Assembly (NCBI RefSeq): GCF_003143935.1 | Contig: NZ_QFRX01000001.1 | Span: forward strand, 6,959,514 to 7,023,513 | Source: Streptomyces sp. Act143 | GTDB taxonomy: Bacteria; Actinomycetota; Actinomycetes; Streptomycetales; Streptomycetaceae | Direction: 5' to 3' | DNA length: 64,000 nucleotides | Part shown: positions 26,701-34,386 of the stretch, one piece after another | How positions within the stretch are numbered: the first letter of the stretch is position 1 | Layout of the letters: each line of letters opens with the position of its first letter | Notes under the pieces: generated by a model | What the model was told of the DNA's origin: nothing | Database searches by the model: none | Seen by the model: the letters and a program-made list of their open reading frames with translations, nothing else | Program-made: the position numbers and the translations under genes

Positions 26701-27490
26701 CTCGACGAAGGCGGCGGACGAGCCGCGGGAGGTGCTCTCGCTGCGCGGCGAAGTCGCCTTCGAGGACGTTCACTTCGCCTACGGGGACGACGACGAGGCC
26801 CTGAGCGGCATCGACCTGCGCATCCCGGCCGGGCAGACCGTCGCGTTCGTCGGCGAGACCGGCGCCGGGAAGTCGACCGTGGTGAAGCTGGTGGCGCGGT
26901 TCTACGACCCGACCGGCGGCCGGGTGACGGTGGACGGCACGGATCTGCGGGCCCTGGACCTCACCTCGTACCGCCACCGGCTCGGTGTCGTCCCGCAGGA
27001 GGCGTACCTCTTCCCGGGCACCGTCCGCGACGCCATCGCCTACGGCCGCCCCGACGCCTCCGACGCCGAGGTGGAGGCGGCGGCCCGCGCGGTCGGCGCG
27101 CACGAGATGATCGCCACCCTCGACGGCGGCTACCTCCACGAGGTCGCCGAACGTGGCCGCAACCTCTCCGCGGGCCAGCGCCAGCTGATCGCGCTGGCGC
27201 GCGCCGAGCTCGTCGACCCCGACATCCTGCTCCTCGACGAGGCGACCGCGGCCCTGGACCTGGCCACCGAGGCCCAGGTCAACCAGGCCACCGACCGCCT
27301 CGCGGGACGTCGCACGACCCTCGTGGTGGCCCACCGTCTGACCACGGCCGCCCGAGCGGACCGCGTGATCGTGATGGATCACGGCCGGGTCGCCGAGGAC
27401 GGGACGCACGCGGAGCTGCTGGCCCGGGGCGGGCGGTACGCCGAGCTGTGGCGGACGTTCGTCGGGGAGGACGCGACGGCGGCGGCCTGA
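23774..27490 (+). CDS. ABC exporter, fused heterodimer type (TMD-NBD-TMD-NBD)
   Basis: 1238 residues containing two complete ABC exporter halves joined by an acidic linker (about 610-670). NBD1: Walker A GSSGSGKS (373-380), signature LSGGQ, but Asp502 replaces the catalytic Glu after Walker B, and Glu421 stands at the Q-loop Gln. NBD2: Walker A GETGAGKS, signature LSAGQ, and an intact Walker B with Glu1156. It is thus an asymmetric exporter with one degenerate and one active ATP site, as in heterodimeric drug exporters. GTG 23774 is preferred because GGAGG is 8 nt upstream; ATG 23693 has GGAGGG directly abutting it. The substrate (drug, lipid or peptide) is unknown. Confidence 0.9.
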   Translation: MTPQRGWARRLAGYAWRYPKDVVLALGSSLAGMAVMALVPLITKVIIDDVIGEHSRDMAPWAGMLIGAAVVVYVLTYIRRYYGGRLALDVQHDLRTEMYGTIMRLDGRRQDELSTGQVVGRATSDLQLIQGLLFMLPMTIGNFALFLISLVVMAWLSVPLTLVALAVAPALAWIAKRSRSKLHPATWYSQAQAAAVAGVVDGAVGGVRVVKGFGQEEQETGKLREVGRRLYAGRLRTIRFNSKYTPALQAVPALGQVAMLALGGWLAVRGHITLGTFVAFSTYLAQLVGPVRMLAVVLTVAQQARAGTERVLELIDTEPSMADGHKELPADAPATVEFDDVSFGYEGAPGKTSPVLQGLSFEIRPGETLAVVGSSGSGKSTVSLLMPRFYDVTHGAVLVGGHDVRELTLDSLRAAIGLVPEDSFLFSDTVRSNIAYGRPDATEEQIRDAARAAQADGFITDLPEGYDTKVGEHGLTLSGGQRQRVALARAILADPRLLVLDDATSAVDARVEHEIHEALKQVMEGRTTLLIAHRRSTLNLADRIAVLDHGRLADIGTHAELEEQSALYRRLLTDPDELGGVSPGHAQPVAPAEDTSVRDELDAEFDAERGVTPRLWAGDREPKDTALAGTPATPELLAQVEALPPATDTPDIDEARAVTPEESYGLRRLLRGFGTPLLISLGLVAVDAGMGLLLPILIRHGIDSGVGEMALGAVWAASLLGLLTVGLQWAAQVGETRMTGRTGERVLYSLRLKIFAQLQRLGLDYYERELTGRIMTRMTTDVDALSTFLQTGLVTAFVSVVTFFGIMVALLVLDVQLALVVFATLPPLIIATYFFRRASVKAYELARERVSVVNADLQESVSGLRIVQAFRRERDGGARFTERSDSYRQARIRGQWLISVYFPFVQLLSSVAAAAVLIAGAGRIDDATLTTGALVAYLLYIDLFFAPVQQLSQVFDGYQQATVSLGRIQELLQEPTSTKAADEPREVLSLRGEVAFEDVHFAYGDDDEALSGIDLRIPAGQTVAFVGETGAGKSTVVKLVARFYDPTGGRVTVDGTDLRALDLTSYRHRLGVVPQEAYLFPGTVRDAIAYGRPDASDAEVEAAARAVGAHEMIATLDGGYLHEVAERGRNLSAGQRQLIALARAELVDPDILLLDEATAALDLATEAQVNQATDRLAGRRTTLVVAHRLTTAARADRVIVMDHGRVAEDGTHAELLARGGRYAELWRTFVGEDATAAA

Positions 27491-27601
27491 GTGCGGCCGG
27501 ACGGCCCGTGGCCTGATCCGGTGACGGTCGTGCAACCATCCGACATACGTCGTGCGTCCGTACACCCGTACGCTCATCGCCGGGGTACGGGAGGGACGAC
27601 A

Positions 27602-28006
27602 GTGGACAGAGGGACTGGTGCGATACGGCGATGGGCCGCGGTCGCGCTCGCCGCGCTGACCGCTTCCGGGCTGCTCGCGATCGCGGTGCCCGGCCAGGCG
27701 CAGGCCGCCCCGGCGGACTCCTGCGCGGGCCGGAAGATCCGCACGTTCACCTTCTCCACCGGCTCCGTCAGGCTCTACAAGGACGGCGGCTGGCTCTGCG
27801 CCATGACCTTCCCCAGGTCCTCCGGCGGCGGCAAGCGCACCATGATGGTCAGCCTCCAGGCCCGCGGCTTCGACGCCGTCGTCGACAAGGGGAAGTACTC
27901 CCACCACGCCGGCCCGGTCCGCACGTACGCCGGCGTCCGCAAGGTGTGGATCAAGGGCCAGGTGGGCCGGGGGTCGTACGAGTCCACCGGCTGGAAGCGG
28001 TACTGA
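27602..28006 (+). CDS. small secreted protein of unknown function
   Basis: 134 residues with a clear signal peptide (RRWAAVALAALTASGLLAIA, cleavage after AQA). The mature region of about 97 residues is basic, has two Cys (likely one disulfide) and beta-rich patterning (RTFTFSTGSVRLYKDGGWLC). No family is recognised. GTG 27602 has GGGAGGG 8-9 nt upstream. It is monocistronic and followed by a hairpin. Confidence 0.75.
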   Translation: MDRGTGAIRRWAAVALAALTASGLLAIAVPGQAQAAPADSCAGRKIRTFTFSTGSVRLYKDGGWLCAMTFPRSSGGGKRTMMVSLQARGFDAVVDKGKYSHHAGPVRTYAGVRKVWIKGQVGRGSYESTGWKRY

Positions 28007-28016
28007 GAGGAAGGCC

Positions 28017-28040
28017 CCGGTGCGCGCGGCGGCGCACCGG
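28017..28040. terminator. hairpin between convergent genes
   Basis: CCGGTGCGC (28017-28025) and GCGCACCGG (28032-28040) form a 9-bp stem with a 6-nt loop between the ends of the small secreted protein gene and the S37 peptidase gene, which converge here. Confidence 0.65.
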
Positions 28041-28054
28041 AGCCGGGCGGACGG

Positions 28055-29488
28055 TCACGGACGCAGCGCGGGCTCCCGCTCCACGTTCCGCACGTCCAGC
28101 TTCCTGTCGTACGACGCGAGCGGCTTCGCCTCGGCGACCGCGGCGGCGGAGACGCCCGCCCAGTCGAGGATGCGGGCCGTCGCGAAGGCCTTCTGGCCGG
28201 CGACCAGACCGGCCACGTTCGCGCCGTGGTTCATGCCGGGGGCGGTGAGGACGTAGGAGTCCTTCGCGCCCTTGTCGACGCGGAACCGCTCGCCGCCCCA
28301 CGGGTCGTTCTGGCCGTAGACGTAGAGCATGTGCCGGGCGTTGTGGCGGATCCAGGTGTCGACGTCCCGCATCGCGTACGGCTGGAACTTCGTCGGGATG
28401 TCCCGGGGCACGAAGTTGCGCGGCGGCTGGTAGCCGTAGCGGACGTACTTCTTCTCGATGTACGGGAAGTGGATGGTGGGGGCGCCGAGCTGGGTGGCCG
28501 CCTGGTAGTAGTACGGCGTGTACGGCTCCAGGCCCTGGTCGGTGTAGAAGGAGAACCCGGAGACCGTGTCGATCGAGTTCCAGATCTGATCGTCGGTCGC
28601 GGTCCTGGCGTCCGGCGGGATCAGCTCGTCGTCACCGCAGTTGGCCAGCAGGTTGTACTGCCAGAAGCCCCACACGTAGTCGAGCACGACCGCCTCGTAC
28701 GCGCGGTCGAGGCTGCCGACGGTGGTGAAGGTGTAGCCCTCCGCCTCCGCGTAGGCCGCGTACTTCTTCTCCAGGGACTCCCGGCGGACCAGCGCCTCGC
28801 GCTGCACCGCGTTGAGCCGGTCGCGGCACTCCTTGGTGCCGACGGAGGCGAAGAAGCGGTCGTAGGCCGAGTCCTCGTCGTTGACGACGTCGTTGGGGGC
28901 CACGTAGGCCACCACGCCGTCCATGTCCCGGGGGTAGAAGCGCTCGTAGTAGGTGGCGGTCATGCCGCCCTTGGAGCCGCCGGTGGCGATCCAGTTCTTC
29001 GAGTAGATCGGCTTCAGCGCCTTGAAGATGCGGTGCTGGTCGCTGGCCGCCTGCCAGATGTCCAGCTTGCTCCAGTCGGCCGGGTCGGGCCGGGAGGGCG
29101 TGAAGAAGCGGTACTCCATGGAGACCTGGTTGCCGTCCACGATCTGCGTCGGCTCGCGGCGGCTCGGCGTCGTGGAGACGTTGTAGCCGCTGGTGTAGAA
29201 CACCGTCGGGCGGCTGACGTCCTTGTGCAGCACGGTGATCCGCTGCTGGAACGTGCCCTTGGACGGGTGCCGGTGGTCCACCGGCTGGGTGTAGTTGAGG
29301 ACGAAGTAGCGGTAGCCGGGATACGGCTTCTCCTCGATCAGGCTCATGCCCGGTATCGCGAGAAGCTGTTCCTTGATGTCGGTGCCGGCGGCCGGGGTCT
29401 CCGGCTCGGCGGCGGTGGCCGCCCCTGCCGTGCTCAGTGTGCCTATGAGCACCGTGAGCGCCAGCAGCCATCTGAGCGCCTTGCGCAT
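28055..29488 (-). CDS. secreted S37 family (PS-10) tripeptidyl aminopeptidase
   Basis: 477 residues with a signal peptide (ALRWLLALTVLIGTLSTAGAATAAEP). It has an alpha/beta hydrolase-type catalytic core with nucleophile Ser172 in GGSKGG, an Asp in GQNDPWGG and a His in PGMNHG. The family, first described from S. lividans, removes tripeptides, often Pro-containing, from the N-termini of secreted proteins. The segment FYTSGYNVS and PADWSKLDIWQAASD are conserved in the family. It is transcribed alone from a promoter left of the lipoprotein gene end. Confidence 0.9.
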   Translation of the reverse strand: MRKALRWLLALTVLIGTLSTAGAATAAEPETPAAGTDIKEQLLAIPGMSLIEEKPYPGYRYFVLNYTQPVDHRHPSKGTFQQRITVLHKDVSRPTVFYTSGYNVSTTPSRREPTQIVDGNQVSMEYRFFTPSRPDPADWSKLDIWQAASDQHRIFKALKPIYSKNWIATGGSKGGMTATYYERFYPRDMDGVVAYVAPNDVVNDEDSAYDRFFASVGTKECRDRLNAVQREALVRRESLEKKYAAYAEAEGYTFTTVGSLDRAYEAVVLDYVWGFWQYNLLANCGDDELIPPDARTATDDQIWNSIDTVSGFSFYTDQGLEPYTPYYYQAATQLGAPTIHFPYIEKKYVRYGYQPPRNFVPRDIPTKFQPYAMRDVDTWIRHNARHMLYVYGQNDPWGGERFRVDKGAKDSYVLTAPGMNHGANVAGLVAGQKAFATARILDWAGVSAAAVAEAKPLASYDRKLDVRNVEREPALRP

Positions 29489-29584
29489 GCACCCTCCCCT
29501 GTGAGACAGATGTGCGAGCGGAAGCTATCGGAGCAACTCCCGTATGCACCAGGGGAGATCGCGAAAAGTTCGGGCGGAGGCAGG

Positions 29585-30205
29585 TCAGAGCGGCCGGGCG
29601 CAGCCCACCGGTTCCGCGCCGCCGAGCTGGACGTACAGGGCCGTGGACAGCGGGCACCGGCTGCGTTCGGCGACCGCCTTGGTCACCTTGAACTCCGGTT
29701 TCTTCTCGCCCTTGCCGTCGCACGCGGTCTCGCGCACCTGCCCGCCACCGGAGCTGTAGACGCAGTCCCCGACGATGGTGCGCGGCCCGCCTCCGCCGCC
29801 CGGGTCGCCGGGGTGCGGGGCGGAGAGGTTGCGCATACAGGCGTAGCCCTGCGGGACCGCCCCGTCGCCGTCCTCGTCGGAGGACCGGGCCTGTTCGCTG
29901 ATGTGCAGCACGAAGTCGGTGGTCCCCGGGCACCGCGGACCGTTCTCGGTCGTGCCGTCGAACCGCGCCACGACCCGCGCCGCCGCCCGCTCACTGGCGC
30001 AGGGCACCTCGGTGAAGCTGGTCGTGCCGAAGGAACTGCACTCGTCGACGCCGAGGAACACCGTCCCGTACCCCGAGGGCCGGGTCGGCGTCACCCCGTT
30101 GCTGATGTGCCCGTCGCTCCCGGTGCGGTCGGGCGCCCCCTGGCAGCCGGCCAGCAGGGCGGCCAGCAGCGCGCACACCGCCCCCAAGGTCCATCTCTCG
30201 CGCAT
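29585..30205 (-). CDS. putative secreted lipoprotein
   Basis: 206 residues. The N-terminus (MRERWTLGAVCALLAALLAGC) ends in the lipobox LAGC, so the Cys would be lipidated and the protein anchored outside the membrane. The mature part has paired Cys residues and a repeated layout (VDECSSFGTT/VPC and CMRNLS/GDCVYSS), suggesting disulfides and perhaps two similar small domains like those in septum-formation-type secreted proteins. The function is unknown. Start ATG 30205 has a G-rich ribosome site. Confidence 0.75.
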   Translation of the reverse strand: MRERWTLGAVCALLAALLAGCQGAPDRTGSDGHISNGVTPTRPSGYGTVFLGVDECSSFGTTSFTEVPCASERAAARVVARFDGTTENGPRCPGTTDFVLHISEQARSSDEDGDGAVPQGYACMRNLSAPHPGDPGGGGGPRTIVGDCVYSSGGGQVRETACDGKGEKKPEFKVTKAVAERSRCPLSTALYVQLGGAEPVGCARPL

Positions 30206-30286
30206 CGCATCCCCCCGGACACCCGCGACCAGCGTGACCCGGAGCGGCGGGGCACGCCAGACATCCGGGATGCTTTGCGCCCTTTG

Positions 30287-30320
30287 GCGGGCGTACGCCG
30301 GGTGTGCGGCGTACGCCCGC
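30287..30320 (-). terminator. 14-bp perfect hairpin downstream of GH3 gene
   Basis: GCGGGCGTACGCCG (30287-30300) and CGGCGTACGCCCGC (30307-30320) form a perfect 14-bp stem with a 6-nt loop, 20 bp beyond the stop of the leftward GH3 gene. Confidence 0.8.
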
Positions 30321-30339
30321 TACGTCTCCTGCGGCAGTC

Positions 30340-32121
30340 CTAGTAGGACAGTCCGTACCCGATCGGGTACAGCACTCGCGTCGGATCGTCCGCCCGCTGC
30401 ACCGGCACCGGCAGCCGCCCGCGCGGCGCCACCGCTCCCGCGATCACCCGCGCGGCGGCCCGCAGTTCGACGTCTGTCCAGGAGTACGACGCCAAGTAGG
30501 CCGGTACGGCGGGAAGTTGGGCCACGTCGTACGGATTGCGGACGGCGATCGCCACCACCGGCCTGCCCGTCGCCAGCAACTGCTCCACCAGCGTCTTCTG
30601 CGCGGCGTTCAGGTTGTACGTCCCCACGACGACCGCGTCCGCGTCCCCCGCCGCCGCGACCGCCTTGGCGACGGTGGCGGCGGAGGGAGCCGTGCCGGTC
30701 GACAGGGCCGTGGCCGTGAAGCCGAGCTCGGTGAACGCGGTCGCCAGGACCCCGGTGGGCGGCCCGGTGGTGCCGGACGGGGAGGCCGGGTCGGCGCCGC
30801 ACACCAGGAGCTTGCGGGGGGGCAGGGGCAGCAGACCGCCCTCGTTGACCAGCAGGGTCGTCGTCCGCTCGGCGATCCGGTCGGCCTCCGCGAGGTGCGC
30901 CGGGATGCCGACGGTACGGGTGACACCGGCCTGGCTGACGTACGGCTTCTCGAACAGCCCCAGCTTCGCCTTCAGCCGCAGCACCCGCAGGATCGACTCG
31001 TCGAGCCGCGCCTCGGTCAGCTCCCCGCTCTGGACGGCCTTGAGCACGGCGTTCCACGCCACGTCCAGGTTCGGCGGGTTGAGGAGCTGGTCCACCCCGG
31101 CCTTCAGGGCGAGCACCGGGACGCGGTCGTCGCCGTACTTGGTCCGTACGCCCTCCATGCCGAGCGAGTCGGTGACGATCACCCCGTCGTAGCCGAGCTC
31201 CTCGCGCAGGATGCCGTTGAGGATCGGGCGGGACAGGGTCGCCGGGTCGCCGGAGTCGTCGAGGGCCGGGACCATGATGTGCGCGGTCATGATCGAGTCG
31301 ATGCCGGCGGCGATCGCGGCCCGGAACGGCGGTGCGTCCAGCCGCTCCCACTGCTCGCGGGTGTGGGTGATGACCGGGAAGCCGAAGTGGCTGTCGACGG
31401 CGGTGTCGCCGTGCCCGGGGAAGTGCTTGGCGGTGGCGGCGACCTGACGGCCGTGCTGGTACCCGGCGACCTCGGCGGCGACGAGCCCGGCCACCGCGTC
31501 CGGGTCGGCGCCGAAGGAGCGGACGCCGATGACCGGGTTGGCGGGGTTGACGTTGACGTCGGCGACGGGGGAGTAGTTCTGCCGGATGCCGATGGCCCGC
31601 AGCTCCTGCCCCGCGATCCGGCCGAGGCTCCGGGCGTCCTTGCGGGACCGCCCCGCGCCGATGGCCATCGCGCCCGGGAAGAGGGTGGCGGGCTCGCCGA
31701 CCCGGCAGACGATGCCGTGCTCCTGGTCGGTGGAGATGAGGACCGGCAGACCGCGCGGCCGGGTGAGGGACGCCTGCTGGATGCCGTTGGAGAGGTCGGC
31801 GATCTGGTGCGGGTCGCGGGTGTTGTGCGCCCAGCTGAAGTAGATGATGCCGCCCACGCGGTACTCGGCGATCAGCTCGGCGGCGGTGCGGACGCCGATC
31901 TCCTTGAGGTTGGCGTCGATGTCGGCCTGGTCGGGGGCGGTGGCGGAGTGGCCGTAGACCCGCATCACGAAGAGCTGGCCGACCTTCTCCTCGAGGGTCA
32001 TGCGGGAGACGAGAGAGCGGAGCTTCTTGTCGTCGGGGCCGGCGGCCTGTGCCTCGGTGCCGAGGGCCAGGGCCGCGGTGACGCCCGCGCCGGCGGCGAG
32101 GACGGTACGTCTGGAGGGCAA
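30340..32121 (-). CDS. secreted GH3 beta-N-acetylhexosaminidase/glucosidase
   Basis: 593 residues with a twin-arginine-type signal (SRRTVLAAGAGVTAALALG). The GH3 catalytic domain carries the NagZ-type His/Asp loop KHFPGHGDTAVDSH (about 231-244) and the nucleophile Asp in VTDSLGMEG (about 317). A C-terminal alpha/beta sandwich domain (about 400-593) completes the fold. The KHFPGHGDT motif points to beta-N-acetylglucosaminidase activity on chitin or peptidoglycan sugars. The start is TTG 32121, with GGAAGGAG 6 nt upstream; no in-frame ATG or GTG gives the signal peptide. Confidence 0.9.
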   Translation of the reverse strand: MPSRRTVLAAGAGVTAALALGTEAQAAGPDDKKLRSLVSRMTLEEKVGQLFVMRVYGHSATAPDQADIDANLKEIGVRTAAELIAEYRVGGIIYFSWAHNTRDPHQIADLSNGIQQASLTRPRGLPVLISTDQEHGIVCRVGEPATLFPGAMAIGAGRSRKDARSLGRIAGQELRAIGIRQNYSPVADVNVNPANPVIGVRSFGADPDAVAGLVAAEVAGYQHGRQVAATAKHFPGHGDTAVDSHFGFPVITHTREQWERLDAPPFRAAIAAGIDSIMTAHIMVPALDDSGDPATLSRPILNGILREELGYDGVIVTDSLGMEGVRTKYGDDRVPVLALKAGVDQLLNPPNLDVAWNAVLKAVQSGELTEARLDESILRVLRLKAKLGLFEKPYVSQAGVTRTVGIPAHLAEADRIAERTTTLLVNEGGLLPLPPRKLLVCGADPASPSGTTGPPTGVLATAFTELGFTATALSTGTAPSAATVAKAVAAAGDADAVVVGTYNLNAAQKTLVEQLLATGRPVVAIAVRNPYDVAQLPAVPAYLASYSWTDVELRAAARVIAGAVAPRGRLPVPVQRADDPTRVLYPIGYGLSY

Positions 32122-32460
32122 CGTGCGCTCCTTCCGGAGGTGATCCGCTGAAGGAAACTTCCGAGAAGACAGAGGTATCCGGGAAGTTTCTGCCAGTCAA
32201 GGGAGTGCGCGCACCGTATGCCACGGAGGGGCCGCCATCGGCGCTGTTGGAGGGGGGCGCGCCGATGGCGGCGTGCTGCCGGCCGCGGTACGGAGGAGAG
32301 GGTTGGTCAGCGTTCGCAGCCAGCAGCGAGGCCGACACCGCACCGCGGTGACTCTCCGACAGCTTGCGGGTTGGACGAGCGGGGGCGGGGCGGGGTTCCC
32401 GGGTCGGGCCCCGATCCGGGAAGTTGGTGAGCCGGAGTCCCACGAGACGGGTGGGCCGGT
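32122..32460. other. 339-bp gene-free region upstream of the GH3 gene
   Basis: It lies between the end of the LysR gene and the GH3 start. It holds the GH3 ribosome site and an inverted repeat at 32154-32190. The word CCGGGAAGTT recurs at about 32179 and again near 32417. Overlapping open frames on the plus strand have no ribosome site and run into the antisense of the LysR gene. No other feature was seen. Confidence 0.5.
32154..32190 (-). promoter_or_regulatory. inverted repeat in the GH3 promoter region
   Basis: GAAACTTCC (32154-32162) and GGAAGTTTC (32182-32190) are perfect 9-bp arms 19 bp apart, about 33 bp upstream of the GH3 start. The spacing suits an operator or a leader hairpin. It does not look like a DasR site. 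Confidence 0.5.
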
Positions 32461-33378
32461 TCAACGGGGCGGCTGCGCCGCCACCTTGGGCCAGTGGTTC
32501 TGCAGAGTGCGCACGGTCTCCGTGATCGAGGGTCGTCCCGCGGCACCCGTGCGCCAGAGCGCGTACAGCCGTCGTACGGGGGTGGGGTCGAGCTCCACCT
32601 CGACGACCCCGGCCGGCAGCGGGCCGCGGCCGAGGCGCGGGATGAGGCAGATGCCGAGCCCGGCGGCGACGAGCGCGACCAGCGTGGGGTTCTCGTCGGC
32701 CTGGTGGATGATCTCCGGCTCGTGCCCGGCCGCGCGCAGGGTGCGCACCAGCCAGTCGTGGCAGACCCGGCCCGGCGGCTGGCACACCCACCGCTCCCCG
32801 CCGAGGTCCTCGCGCCGCACCTGCTCCCGCTCGGCGAAGGGGTGCCCCGCGGGCACGAGCAGCGTGCACCGGTCCTCCCCGATCACCGCCTGCTCCACCC
32901 CCGGCGGCACCGGCAGCGGCGAGATGTCCCAGTCGTGCACCACGGCCATGTCCAGCGCGCCCCGCGCCACCAGCCCCACGGACAGGTGCGGGTCGATCTC
33001 GGACAGCCGGACGTCGAGGTCGGGGTGCCGGTGCGCGAGGTCGGCCAGCACGCCCGGCAGCAGCCCGCGCGCCGCCGACGCGAACGCCGCCAGCGTCAGC
33101 CGCCCCGCCGGGGTGTTGCGGCGCTGCTCGATGCCGGTCTCGGCGCGCTCCACGATCGCCAGCAACTGCTCGGCAGTGTCCACGAGTTGCAGCGCCTCCG
33201 CGGTCAGCCGCACCCCGCGCCCCTCCCGTTCGAGGAGTACGGTCCTGGTCTCCCGCTCCAGCTTCGCGATCTGCTGGGAGACGGCGGAGGGCGTGTAGCC
33301 GAGCGCGGCGGCGGCCGCGCCGACGGTGCCGTGGACGGAGACGGCGTGCAGGGCGCGCAGGCGTTGCAGATCGAGCAT
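32461..33378 (-). CDS. LysR family transcriptional regulator
   Basis: 305 residues. The winged helix-turn-helix covers 1-60 (LRALHAVSVHGTVGAAAAALGYTPSAVSQQIAKLE), and the periplasmic-binding-like sensor domain runs from about 90 to 295. ATG 33378 is divergent from the EamA exporter start across 89 bp containing an inverted repeat, the classic LysR arrangement, so it probably controls the exporter/aroA-like/acetyltransferase operon. The ligand is unknown. Confidence 0.9.
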   Translation of the reverse strand: MLDLQRLRALHAVSVHGTVGAAAAALGYTPSAVSQQIAKLERETRTVLLEREGRGVRLTAEALQLVDTAEQLLAIVERAETGIEQRRNTPAGRLTLAAFASAARGLLPGVLADLAHRHPDLDVRLSEIDPHLSVGLVARGALDMAVVHDWDISPLPVPPGVEQAVIGEDRCTLLVPAGHPFAEREQVRREDLGGERWVCQPPGRVCHDWLVRTLRAAGHEPEIIHQADENPTLVALVAAGLGICLIPRLGRGPLPAGVVEVELDPTPVRRLYALWRTGAAGRPSITETVRTLQNHWPKVAAQPPR

Positions 33379-33392
33379 CTCCGGCTCCCATT

Positions 33393-33436
33393 CATCAGCG
33401 ACGCTTCATCCAACCATGCAGCAATCATCGCTGGTG
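33393..33436. promoter_or_regulatory. inverted repeat in LysR/EamA divergent promoter
   Basis: CATCAGCGACG (33393-33403) is matched in inverse by CATCGCTGGTG (33426-33436), with 2 mismatches. It lies between the divergent LysR and EamA starts and is a likely LysR recognition region. Confidence 0.5.
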
Positions 33437-33467
33437 CTACACGGTCACCGCGGGTGATCCTCGACGC

Positions 33468-34382
33468 ATGCGCCCCGCACACATCGCCCTCGCCGTCCTC
33501 GTCGCCGCCGTCTGGGGCGTGAACTTCACCGTCATCGAGATCGGCCTCGACCACTTCCCGCCCCTGCTCTTCTCCGCCCTGCGCTTCCTGGCGGCGGCCC
33601 TGCCCGCGGTGTTCTTCGTGGGCCGCCCGAAGGTGGCCTGGAAGTGGATCATCGGAGTCGGGCTGGTGCTCGGGGTCGCCAAGTTCGGCCTGCTGTTCGT
33701 CGCGATGGACGCGGGGATGCCGGCCGGGCTGTCTTCCCTCGTGCTCCAGATCCAGGCGGTGTTCACGGCGGTGATCGCGTTCGCGGTGCTCGGCGAACGA
33801 CCGTCCGGGGTGCGGGTGGCCGGCATGGCGGTGGCACTCGCCGGGATCGCCGTCGCCGCCGTCGACGAGGGCTCCTCGGGCCCGCTCGGCGCCTTCGCCC
33901 TGTGTGTCGCAGCGGCGGCCTGCTGGGGCGCCTCGAACGTCCTCACCCGCAAGGCGGCACCCCCGGACGCCCTGAACTTCATGGTCTGGGTGAGCACGGT
34001 CCCGGTCCTCCCGCTCCTCGCCCTCTCCCTCCTGACGGAGGGCCCGTCCCGGGACTACGACGCCCTGCGCGGCCTCGACTGGCAGGGCGCGGGCACGGTC
34101 GTCTACGTCGCCTGGGTCACGACCGTCTTCGGCTTCGGGGCATGGGGCCTGCTGCTGCGCCGCCACCCGGCCTCGACGGTGGCCCCCTTCTCCCTCCTGG
34201 TCCCGGTGTTCGGCATGTCGTCGGCGGCGCTCTTCCTGGGCGAGCCGGTGAGCCCGCTGCGGTGGTGCGCGGCGGCGCTGCTGGTGGGCGGGGTGGCGCT
34301 GGCCTCGGTGACGGTGCGGCGGCGGCCGGCGGTCCATCCCGTGGACGCCCCGGCGCCGGAGACGGCCGGCGCCCGATCATGA
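33468..34382 (+). CDS. EamA/DMT family exporter
   Basis: 304 residues with ten membrane helices arranged as two EamA repeats (first from LAVLVAAVWGVNFTVIEIGL, second from FALCVAAAACWGASNVLTR). The family includes exporters of amino acids and metabolites. It is the first gene of a plus-strand operon (EamA, aroA paralogue, acetyltransferase; gaps +4 and -4 bp), divergent from a LysR regulator. Export of a product related to the downstream enzymes is plausible but not shown. Confidence 0.9.
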   Translation: MRPAHIALAVLVAAVWGVNFTVIEIGLDHFPPLLFSALRFLAAALPAVFFVGRPKVAWKWIIGVGLVLGVAKFGLLFVAMDAGMPAGLSSLVLQIQAVFTAVIAFAVLGERPSGVRVAGMAVALAGIAVAAVDEGSSGPLGAFALCVAAAACWGASNVLTRKAAPPDALNFMVWVSTVPVLPLLALSLLTEGPSRDYDALRGLDWQGAGTVVYVAWVTTVFGFGAWGLLLRRHPASTVAPFSLLVPVFGMSSAALFLGEPVSPLRWCAAALLVGGVALASVTVRRRPAVHPVDAPAPETAGARS

Positions 34383-34386
34383 GGGC

